This document shows, piece after piece, positions 24,089 to 31,119 of a stretch of 32,025 nucleotides of DNA (position 1 is the stretch's first letter; the number at the start of each line of letters is the position of its first letter). This stretch comes from Pseudomonadota bacterium. Lineage in GTDB: Bacteria > Pseudomonadota > Gammaproteobacteria > Francisellales > Francisellaceae. The position numbers and the translations under genes were made by a program. A model generated the notes under the pieces. That model was given only the letters and a program-made list of their open reading frames with translations. It did not search any database and was not told the DNA's origin. The stretch lies in contig JAQCCA010000005.1 in the NCBI GenBank assembly GCA_027621155.1, positions 1-32,025 of the forward strand, written 5' to 3'.

Positions 24089-25002
24089 AAGACCAGTTAT
24101 TATTAACCAACGATCTATATAAAACCTTATTAAGCAGCCTAAGGTTTCAATTAAGAATTAAGTCAAACTGGCTTAACATATTAATGGTTATTACTATGTT
24201 AATGACTATAGCTATAAGCATTTTGTTAGCAGTAGATATGATTCATTTTAAAGCTTTATGGTGTTTAGGATTATGCATTTTGTTTTGGTTTATAAGCCCA
24301 CGTGATAGTAAAGCAGAAAGCATCTCATTGTACTTTATGTTGGTGTTTTTTAGTTTTACGTTTTGGCTGCCAATACTCGCTAATCTGCCTTATAGTCCAC
24401 TACCTACCCAAGATCATTTAATGGCATTAATAGAGTCACCTATAAAGGGTTTATATATCACATTGGTTGATTTTATAAATAAAAATCAACTTTATCAAAG
24501 TGTGGCATTGTTCTTTTATAACAGTGTGCAGTATTACCTTATTTTAGGGGTTATATATGCATTTATATTCGAGCATGCCAATATAAAAAAATATGTTTTT
24601 ATTTTTTTACTGTGCATTTTATTTGGCACCATCATAAGTTACTTGTTACCTGTAATAAGCCCAATAGTGAGTTATGGTAAATCGCATTATAACGACTATA
24701 TGGTCAATCTATTTAATCATTATATCGCAATGCGTAATGGTGCTAATTTAGTTATTTATGACGAGGTAAGTATGCCATCATGGCACTACTTATTTGTGTT
24801 ATGTTCAATGACGCTAGTAACCCAAGGAATTGCCAAATACGTTTACCGCTTATATGGCGTTATTATTTTAATATCAGTTGTTCTTTTAGGTTGCCACTAT
24901 CTTGCTGATATTGCTGCATCTATCACTTTATTTTTATTAATTAGCTCCTTATCTCGAAAATTAGAAACTAACATAAAACCATTTAAAATGGAGAAAATAT
25001 GA
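24070..25002 (+). CDS. PAP2-like membrane phosphatase/phosphotransferase
   Basis: A 310-residue polytopic membrane protein with at least six hydrophobic segments. Near the C-terminus it shows P-S-W-H (about residue 235) and, 40 residues on, C-H-Y-L-A-D (about 275), the second and third PAP2 signature parts in the Aur1/Ipt1-like form (P-S-x-H and H-x-x-x-D). The catalytic first motif is not obvious. Such enzymes dephosphorylate lipids or undecaprenyl pyrophosphate. It sits inside the tra operon, overlapping traU by nineteen bases and trbC by four, where F has no such gene. It might remodel the envelope locally; that is inference. Confidence 0.72.
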   Translation: MLHTYLKDQLLLTNDLYKTLLSSLRFQLRIKSNWLNILMVITMLMTIAISILLAVDMIHFKALWCLGLCILFWFISPRDSKAESISLYFMLVFFSFTFWLPILANLPYSPLPTQDHLMALIESPIKGLYITLVDFINKNQLYQSVALFFYNSVQYYLILGVIYAFIFEHANIKKYVFIFLLCILFGTIISYLLPVISPIVSYGKSHYNDYMVNLFNHYIAMRNGANLVIYDEVSMPSWHYLFVLCSMTLVTQGIAKYVYRLYGVIILISVVLLGCHYLADIAASITLFLLISSLSRKLETNIKPFKMEKI

Positions 25003-25931
25003 AATTATTATTTGCATTAATGGCAGTATATACGCCATTTTTATACGCCTTAAACAATCCATATTCACCAGATGAAATAGGTGTTTATAATCAATTAAAT
25101 GGTGATTTAAATACCAATAAAAAACAATTAGAATCAAAAAACAAAGGCATTAATGAGGCATTTAAACTGTTTCAAAATAGCAACATAGAACATCCTAAAT
25201 TAAGTGATAAATACATCGATATCGCTTCTGAAATATCGGGTAAAAGCAAGGGTATCATTACTGAGAATATCGGGAAAATGCACCATGACAAAAAGACAAC
25301 TAAAATCTATTATTTTATCAGTTTCTCCATGCCAGAAAGCTTAATAAAAGCCTATCTTTTAGATGCTATTTGGACTGGTGGCAGTGTTATTATTAAGGGC
25401 ATATTGCCTAAGTATGACAATATTTATAAGTTTGTTGGTGATAAGTTAAAGCCACTTGTTTATGGTAATCAAATGGCAGCTATTGAGATTAATCCTAATC
25501 TTTTTGAAATGTATAATATCACCAAAGTTCCGAGCATTGTTGTTACTCAAAACAACAAACTAAGCGGATGCAATCCATTAAATGATACTGGGTTTAGTGC
25601 AACCGAAACGTGCGCTCAACTACCAGAAAAAAGCTACTATAAAATATCTGGCAATATTGATACTACGCAACAACTAGAAACCATTAGAGACGCAGGATGT
25701 CCTTATGTTACTTCATTCATTAAACGCTTAGATGGGCTGCAAGATAGAATGCAAACAAGTGGATTTTCATTAGATGGAAATAACACAGATTGGGCGAGTG
25801 CGCCAATGCCATTAAGTAAAGATCAGATTAAGCGAAATTTGCAAATGATAGGGCTGGATATAAGCGGGATGTCAGTTGGCAGTAGTGAGCTTATAGATCA
25901 AATAAAGTCACGTGGAGATATGCCCAAATGA
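24999..25931 (+). CDS. trbC: TrbC, F-type pilin assembly protein
   Basis: A 310-residue exported protein: signal peptide cleaved near L-Y-A (about residue 18), a helical linker, then the TrbC thioredoxin-like domain with Y-Y-F-I-S-F-S-M-P-E (about 101-110), G-G-S-V-I-I-K-G, I-E-I-N-P, and K-V-P-S-I-V-V (about 178) as cis-Pro loop. No CxxC is present at the redox position, as usual for the family. TrbC works with TraW in pilus assembly. The ATG overlaps the PAP2-like gene; the stop overlaps a doubtful ORF at 25928. Confidence 0.9.
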   Translation: MKLLFALMAVYTPFLYALNNPYSPDEIGVYNQLNGDLNTNKKQLESKNKGINEAFKLFQNSNIEHPKLSDKYIDIASEISGKSKGIITENIGKMHHDKKTTKIYYFISFSMPESLIKAYLLDAIWTGGSVIIKGILPKYDNIYKFVGDKLKPLVYGNQMAAIEINPNLFEMYNITKVPSIVVTQNNKLSGCNPLNDTGFSATETCAQLPEKSYYKISGNIDTTQQLETIRDAGCPYVTSFIKRLDGLQDRMQTSGFSLDGNNTDWASAPMPLSKDQIKRNLQMIGLDISGMSVGSSELIDQIKSRGDMPK

Positions 25932-26392
25932 TGTATTTTGAGAAGACTTCAATTCCGCATCATTTTCCTTCACCTTTTCCGCTAAAAATACAGGCTATAA
26001 AGCCTTTTAGTGTATGCTTTACAGGTATATTAGAAAAATCGGGATTAGGTGCTGTTTTAGATGCAAAAAGCACATGCTATTTTTTAGGGAATTGGCAATG
26101 GACTGGCTTTCCTTTTAAAATTCCCTCAATAAGTCCTTCTGATTTTCCGCTTTTGGCTAGCCATTTAGCCCATATACATAAAGTATTTAATAAGATTTAT
26201 GTTCACTATATATCTGCTTTAAAAAGCAATAAAAACACGAGTAAACGCAAGAGAAACTCGCTTGTTTGGTCAAAAGGAATAGCTTTCCCGTTGTTTTTCC
26301 GCTTATTGGTCTCATTAAATAGTCTTATAAAAGCTATATACCACAAGCCTTTTAGTGAAATAGCTTCATATAGAGTTAAGTTAAAAATTTAA
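25928..26392 (+). CDS. Doubtful 154-aa ORF overlapping the oriT candidate
   Basis: The reading frame is open for 154 codons and its ATG overlaps the trbC stop, which favours coupled translation. The protein is odd: basic, rich in Phe, Pro, Ser, Ile and Lys, without a recognised domain, signal or membrane pattern. The same DNA is packed with inverted repeats and a 13-bp direct repeat, so it may act mainly as a cis site. Coding and cis functions could also coexist. Confidence 0.35.
   Translation: MMYFEKTSIPHHFPSPFPLKIQAIKPFSVCFTGILEKSGLGAVLDAKSTCYFLGNWQWTGFPFKIPSISPSDFPLLASHLAHIHKVFNKIYVHYISALKSNKNTSKRKRNSLVWSKGIAFPLFFRLLVSLNSLIKAIYHKPFSEIASYRVKLKI
26000..26012 (+). repeat. 13-bp direct repeat, first copy
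   Basis: AAGCCTTTTAGTG, repeated exactly at 26345-26357. Its first bases form the right arm of the AGGCT/AGCCT stem. It could be a binding site for the relaxase or an accessory protein at a transfer origin. Confidence 0.6.
26345..26357 (+). repeat. 13-bp direct repeat, second copy
   Basis: AAGCCTTTTAGTG, identical to 26000-26012. This copy lies in the loop of the AAGCTAT/ATAGCTT dyad, so each copy is associated with a different inverted repeat. Confidence 0.6.
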
Positions 26393-26427
26393 AGTAAAAA
26401 CCGTCTAATATTATAGGAGAAATGAAT

Positions 26428-27198
26428 ATGTATAAGAGTCAAGAAATCGGAGTAGATAATAGAAGAGTGCTAAACAGGGCGCAAGAGCAGATTGTTGAGT
26501 ATCTGGCAAGGGTGCCATACATAACCCCACGTCACTTAGTTAATTGCTTTCATGTGGCAAAAACACAAGCGTACGATAACCTAAATAAACTGTCTGAAAT
26601 GGGGTATGCGAAAAAGACAACTTTCTCAAACGCAGAGGAATTTTACGCTAACATTAACATTTATAAAATCACCAAAAATGCTTTTGATGAAGTCACAAAA
26701 GATGAACCTGATAGCGAATATTTTCAAACAGGAACACCGAAAATAACAGCAGAAACTCCGCATAGAGATATGCTCACTTTATTTATTGGTTATCTGATTA
26801 ATAATCACTATTCATTTGATAACATCAATAATGAAGTAAGTCGATTTTATGGTAAGCATAAAAAAATCTGTTCGGACATTATAGCGGTTAAAGGAAACAG
26901 TAAATATGCCTTTGAATATGATCGTACTGCCAAAAAGTCTGAGTATTATAAATTGATTATGACCACGTACCTATATGCCATTTATCTTAATGAGATAACC
27001 GCATTAACTTATATCGTTAATAACTCGACTAACACGGAACATTTCAAAGAAAAAATACTAAAAGAGGTTCAATTTATTTACGACCCTAAAACAGGACAAA
27101 AGATTGATATGACTAAGCACTTTGATCGTATCTTTGTAAAGAATATTGATCAGTTTAAATATGAGGTACAACAACCACTGGCAACGTGGGAGGTTTAA
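26428..27198 (+). CDS. MOB_C/Replic_Relax-like relaxase candidate
   Basis: A 256-residue cytoplasmic protein. Residues about 15-60 form a winged-helix-like part (Q-I-V-E-Y-L..., then K-T-Q-A-Y-D-N-L-N-K-L). The following domain has D150 in S-D-I-I-A-V and E163/D165 in F-E-Y-D-R-T-A-K-K, the D...E-x-D pattern of the replication-relaxation family and of MobC of CloDF13, thought to have a PD-(D/E)xK-like fold. MobC of CloDF13 is of similar size (about 240) and is paired with a coupling protein, as here. ATG 26428 is eight bases from AGGAG; ATG 26422 is only two bases away. It could alternatively be only an accessory DNA-binding protein. Confidence 0.65.
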   Translation: MYKSQEIGVDNRRVLNRAQEQIVEYLARVPYITPRHLVNCFHVAKTQAYDNLNKLSEMGYAKKTTFSNAEEFYANINIYKITKNAFDEVTKDEPDSEYFQTGTPKITAETPHRDMLTLFIGYLINNHYSFDNINNEVSRFYGKHKKICSDIIAVKGNSKYAFEYDRTAKKSEYYKLIMTTYLYAIYLNEITALTYIVNNSTNTEHFKEKILKEVQFIYDPKTGQKIDMTKHFDRIFVKNIDQFKYEVQQPLATWEV

Positions 27199-27202
27199 GA
27201 CA

Positions 27203-29719
27203 ATGTTTGCAATAGATAAGCGTTTAATTAAAAAACATGACGAAAGTACTTTAGCTTATCTTGGTCGTGTTATTATAATACCGCTGCTTTTAATTATTTC
27301 TGCTGTTTGGTATTTTACTCATGAATACTATTACTTACCTGCTTATGAGTGGTTAGCTGATCTTGCTGCTAATAGTTCCTATGGATTATATAAATTAATT
27401 GCTTTATCAGTATTTTTATTTCTACTGCTTTGTTATCTTAAATTTATCCGATTAGATTATGGTGCAAATCAAAAAACCAAAGGTAAATATTTTTATTTAT
27501 ATCGCTATATATGCTTTGCACTAGAGTTTGTTTTAGTAATTAATACGATGTGCTTTTTATTTGGCATTATTGGTTATTTAAGATTTTCAATTGTGACTAC
27601 AATTTATCATCTAGGTTGGCATTTTGAAGAGTTCACTGCAACCGCAATATCGCATTATCTTAATGAATATTTTGCAGGTAATAATTACACTGCGGGAGAC
27701 GTTTTTTTATATTATTCATTTTTGCCCGCAACCATTATTTTATTGGCTTATAAATTGTGTTATAACTCAATTAGAGATATGTTGTTTAATCGTTTTAATG
27801 TTCGCCTTTCTAGGAAAATGCAGAAACGTGTTAATGACAATTATAAAAAAGAAAACATAACCATGTCTGATGTTGATGAGGAATACAAAGAACTAGAGAA
27901 AGTGGCAAAAACAAAAGTATTTGACCCACTTAAATATGTGTTTGATAAAGACATGTATAAGTTAATTACTAAAGCACGATCAAATAATTACACTCAATTA
28001 AATTTACCAGAAAGGAAGTTAAATAGTGTGAGTAAATTATTGGCGGATCACTTTAAGTCAAACGGATTACTTGTCGGATTAAACCAAAATGATGAGCCTG
28101 CTTATATCAGTTATGACACATGGCAGACATCGCATACCTCAATTTGTGGTCTAACAGGTAGAGGAAAGGGGGTTGTAAGTGGTTGCTTATTAACACAAAA
28201 TATCTGGTTAGGTTTTGCCAATATTATTTGTGATCCTAAAAAGAATGGTGGGGATCAATGGTTGTTCTATGTGATGCACGAAATGTTGCAATGTTATAAC
28301 GCGATATATGGTACGAACCGTAAAGTTCACTACATCAATTTAAACATCAGTGAGCCGCAGTTAAATCTGCTAAAAGGGATCACCAAGCTTGAATTTAAAG
28401 AGTGCTTATCCGCAGGTTTTAACCTTGTAATGAAAGATACCGATGCTGACCATTATCGCAAGAATGATATTGAGCAGATGGAGTATTTATCAGAATTAAT
28501 CGATAGCGTTAAGTCCATGCCAGAGTATTGGGAGAATCTTTATGCTAACCATTTGGATGACTTGTTAAACCCATCCTCAAAAATCAAACCAGAGGAAAAG
28601 GTTTACGATGATATTGTCAAAAATCATATTTCATCTTTCAGTCGTGACTTGCGTTCGTTAGCTTTGATGCCTGTACTTAGAACTGACGAGGGTATTGATC
28701 TTGAAGCAGCTATTTTAAATGGTGATGTTATTTATATTAACGGTTCATCTGACAGTACAAATATTAAACGTCTACAAAAGATGCTGCTACATCGTTGCAT
28801 TCAAATTGTCGCTAAAACAGCGAACAACAAGCAACGTCCACATGTGACTTTCTTCATTGACGAGACAACTTACTTTTTATCACGCCCCTTGAAAACGGCA
28901 GTAAGCACTATTCGTGACCAACGCGCCAATTTCATTTTCAACTATCAAGGCATTGATAACTTACGCGATGTTTCAGAAAGTGACCCATCATTAGATGGCG
29001 CTGTGATCCAGTCGGTCATTTTAAATAACTCAGGCACCACCTTGGTTTACAAGGTTAATCATGAGCCAACACGTCAGTGGGCAGCAAAGATGACAGGCGA
29101 AAAGATTGTTAATGCAGTCAGTAAAGAAATCGAGGGCGTTTCGGGTGATTATGGCACGATTGATGCCAGTGGCAAGTTGAAGATTAACCCGAAAAAAGAA
29201 TCTAAATTTCACGCTAACGTATTTGGTTTACTGCCTAAGCGCGTAGGGGTGATGTTTGGTGATGATCCCGCACAGTTGATTTTTACCAGTCCAGTTGGTG
29301 TTGAGCCTGATTATGATTCAAGAGCAATTACGCGTTATAACACCTACAAAATGAAGTCATATTTTTTCAGATTGCCAAGTGTTGATGGTGAAGCACCAGA
29401 AGACATAAATAACGAGCCAAGCGATATTGAAGTAAGTAAAGCAAACGAGGTAAAAAGTGTAATTAACACAAGGAAAGTCAAAACACCAAATCAAGCAAAC
29501 AGCACGGTAAAACCAAAAGCATTTAAGCCCAAAACCAAGAAAGGAGAAACGCCAGAAGTAGAGCAAGATGATCTACCAAGTATTCATGATATTTTTGATC
29601 TTTTTGATGACGAGTCAGAAGTTAACGCAGTATCCAATGTGGCGGAAAAACCAACAGCAAGTAATCAAAAATCGATAAATCCAAAATTCCCGACCAAGGT
29701 TAAAAAAGCCAAAAAATAA
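27203..29719 (+). CDS. Type IV coupling protein (VirD4/TraD/MobB type)
   Basis: An 838-residue inner-membrane ATPase that links the relaxase-DNA complex to the secretion channel. The N-terminal part has several hydrophobic segments (about residues 20-45, 55-77, 95-125 and 165-185). The Walker A-like G-L-T-G-R-G-K-G-V (about 315-323) has Gly after the Lys, as in many VirD4 proteins. The I-I-C-D-P-K strand follows, and Walker B is F-F-I-D-E-T (about 551). The C-terminus is Lys/Pro-rich with an acidic patch near the end, as in TraD tails that touch the relaxosome. ATG 27203 has GGGAGG nine bases upstream; a TTG at 27146 lies inside the relaxase gene and is unlikely. Confidence 0.93.
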   Translation: MFAIDKRLIKKHDESTLAYLGRVIIIPLLLIISAVWYFTHEYYYLPAYEWLADLAANSSYGLYKLIALSVFLFLLLCYLKFIRLDYGANQKTKGKYFYLYRYICFALEFVLVINTMCFLFGIIGYLRFSIVTTIYHLGWHFEEFTATAISHYLNEYFAGNNYTAGDVFLYYSFLPATIILLAYKLCYNSIRDMLFNRFNVRLSRKMQKRVNDNYKKENITMSDVDEEYKELEKVAKTKVFDPLKYVFDKDMYKLITKARSNNYTQLNLPERKLNSVSKLLADHFKSNGLLVGLNQNDEPAYISYDTWQTSHTSICGLTGRGKGVVSGCLLTQNIWLGFANIICDPKKNGGDQWLFYVMHEMLQCYNAIYGTNRKVHYINLNISEPQLNLLKGITKLEFKECLSAGFNLVMKDTDADHYRKNDIEQMEYLSELIDSVKSMPEYWENLYANHLDDLLNPSSKIKPEEKVYDDIVKNHISSFSRDLRSLALMPVLRTDEGIDLEAAILNGDVIYINGSSDSTNIKRLQKMLLHRCIQIVAKTANNKQRPHVTFFIDETTYFLSRPLKTAVSTIRDQRANFIFNYQGIDNLRDVSESDPSLDGAVIQSVILNNSGTTLVYKVNHEPTRQWAAKMTGEKIVNAVSKEIEGVSGDYGTIDASGKLKINPKKESKFHANVFGLLPKRVGVMFGDDPAQLIFTSPVGVEPDYDSRAITRYNTYKMKSYFFRLPSVDGEAPEDINNEPSDIEVSKANEVKSVINTRKVKTPNQANSTVKPKAFKPKTKKGETPEVEQDDLPSIHDIFDLFDDESEVNAVSNVAEKPTASNQKSINPKFPTKVKKAKK

Positions 29720-29755
29720 CCAAAAAACACCCAAAACAAAACATAGGAGTAAAAA

Positions 29756-30586
29756 ATGAAAAAACTATTATCAACTATTCTGGTATCAGTAGCATTAATT
29801 GGGGCAGTTAACGCAGACACACACAAAGCCAGTGATAACTTTAGTGCAGATCAACAGGTTCAAATAGGTAAAATAGCCGCTCAATATCTCATTGACCACC
29901 CCGAAGTATTAATGCAAGCCGCACAAAAACTTCAAGAAAAACAAATGGCAGCACAGCAAAATGCAATGACAACTGCTGTTATTAAGAATGCAGATAAGTT
30001 ATTGGATACTAAAACCACGCCAACCGCAGGGAATGAAAAAGCTGATATTACCGTGATCGAGCTATTTGACTATGAATGCGTCTATTGTCATAAAGCTGCA
30101 CCACATATTGAAAAGCTGATGCAAAACAATAAAGATGTGAAGTACGTTTTCCAAGAATTTCCAATTTTCAGCGCTCGTTTTGAGGGTTCTAAACTTGGTG
30201 CCGAAGCTGCCTTTGCAATTTATAACCTTTACGGCAGTGAAGCTTATATGCAATTTCATAATGCGTTAATGCTTGGCAAAAATGCCAATAAAGACGAAGG
30301 TAAGCTTAAAAAGGATGACATCATGGATGCAGTTAAGGCAATCAAAGGCGTTGATGTTTCTAAAGTTGAATCATACATGAAAAAAGAATCACCTGCCCTT
30401 ATTCAAGCATCGATGGAATTAGGTCAATCATTAGGACTGCAAGGCACACCTGCATTTATCGTTATGCCAACACATGGCGCTAACGCGATGAATACCAAAG
30501 TAATCGGTGGTTATGTCGGTTATGACGTTTTACAAGACGCATTAAATCAGGTTAAAGCGGCTATCAACGCTGATAGCAAGAAGTAA
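29756..30586 (+). CDS. DsbA-family thiol oxidoreductase (CVYC)
   Basis: A 276-residue periplasmic protein: signal peptide cleaved near V-N-A (about residue 20), a helical N-terminal region (about 25-85) resembling the dimerisation part of Com1/DsbA2-like proteins, then the thioredoxin fold with active site C-V-Y-C (about 108-111) and cis-Pro loop G-T-P-A-F (about 227-231). F-Q-E-F-P-I-F follows the first strand pair as in DsbA. It is the second DsbA-like protein of the region; the first at 11685 has CPHC and lacks the N-terminal domain. AGGAG precedes the ATG; the gap to the coupling protein is 36 bases. Confidence 0.9.
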   Translation: MKKLLSTILVSVALIGAVNADTHKASDNFSADQQVQIGKIAAQYLIDHPEVLMQAAQKLQEKQMAAQQNAMTTAVIKNADKLLDTKTTPTAGNEKADITVIELFDYECVYCHKAAPHIEKLMQNNKDVKYVFQEFPIFSARFEGSKLGAEAAFAIYNLYGSEAYMQFHNALMLGKNANKDEGKLKKDDIMDAVKAIKGVDVSKVESYMKKESPALIQASMELGQSLGLQGTPAFIVMPTHGANAMNTKVIGGYVGYDVLQDALNQVKAAINADSKK

Positions 30587-30632
30587 ATAAAATAAACAAT
30601 CAAACTACTAAACTACGCATAAGGAGAAAACT

Positions 30633-30869
30633 ATGCCAAGAAAGAAACTTAGTCCAATAGAACAGATCGAGCAATTAAAAAAAGAAGAAATTGCCATCAT
30701 TGCTAAACGTGAATCACTGATCACCAAGCGTTACCTTGAGATTGGTAAAATCGTTCACAAAGCAGGTCTTTTTGACATTGATAATAAAAAACTTGCTGAA
30801 ATTATTAACGCAGGCAAAGAATTGGTGCTTGATGACGCTAAGACGGAAAGTAAAGAAGAAGTCATGTAA
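30633..30869 (+). CDS. Small TraD-like (Ti/IncQ-type) mobilisation accessory protein
   Basis: A 78-residue charged protein: a coiled-coil helix (about residues 7-35), then R-Y-L-E-I-G-K-I-V-H-K-A-G-L and K-L-A-E-I-I-N-A-G. This follows the pattern of the short TraD proteins (R-x-L-x-x-G-x-x-x-x-K-A-G-L) found beside MobA/TraA relaxases, which are unrelated to the large coupling protein TraD. It may join the relaxosome. AAGGAG is well placed before the ATG. It is the last gene of the third block. Confidence 0.6.
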   Translation: MPRKKLSPIEQIEQLKKEEIAIIAKRESLITKRYLEIGKIVHKAGLFDIDNKKLAEIINAGKELVLDDAKTESKEEVM

Positions 30870-30902
30870 TCAAAATCAGGAGCAAATCTGAAAGCTAACC
30901 GC

Positions 30903-31119
30903 CTGTGGATAACTTTTAAAAATTTGCTAAATTCTCTCATTTTTACATCCATCCCTAAAAATATTTAATTTTTTTCACTTTCTTAAACCCTTTATTTATA
31001 AGGCTTTTACTGGTGTTTAAAAAACTTTTTTCAATTATTTTGCCATTCTGAACCAAAGTTACATACTTAGACTTTGTATCGCTTTAAATTACTCGCATTG
31101 CAATCGCGCAGGAGTTGTT
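30903..31119 (+). repeat. Leader repeat copy C (before traN)
   Basis: A 217-bp element: perfect DnaA box TGTGGATAA (30904-30912), an imperfect stem AAACCCTT/AAGGCTTT (30985-30992 with 31000-31007, one mismatch), and a 73-bp core (31020-31092) identical to copy B. Only the last 27 bases before the start codon diverge, but they still supply a ribosome binding site (CAGGAG). The 250-base gap 30870-31119 holds nothing else. Confidence 0.95.
31040..31076 (+). promoter_or_regulatory. traN: Candidate promoter/operator in leader copy C
   Basis: TTGCCA (31040-31045), 16 bases, CATACT (31062-31067) with the dyad CAAAGT (31054-31059) and ACTTTG (31071-31076) around the -10. Identical to copy B over the full core. 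Start site would lie about 45 bases before traN. Confidence 0.5.

Larger units (their letters stand above)
25985..26400. other. Inverted-repeat-rich region, oriT candidate
   Basis: Six dyads occur in about 400 bp: AGGCT/AGCCT (25992-26005), AGGGAATT/AATTCCCT (26086-26126), the palindrome TGGCTAGCCA (26154-26163), GCTTT/AAAGC (26216-26227), CGAGT/ACTCG (26238-26260) and AAGCTAT/ATAGCTT (26331-26366). AAGCCTTTTAGTG occurs twice (26000-26012 and 26345-26357). The stretch lies directly before a relaxase candidate, where origins of transfer are usually found. Some short dyads are expected by chance in AT-rich DNA. Confidence 0.45.
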
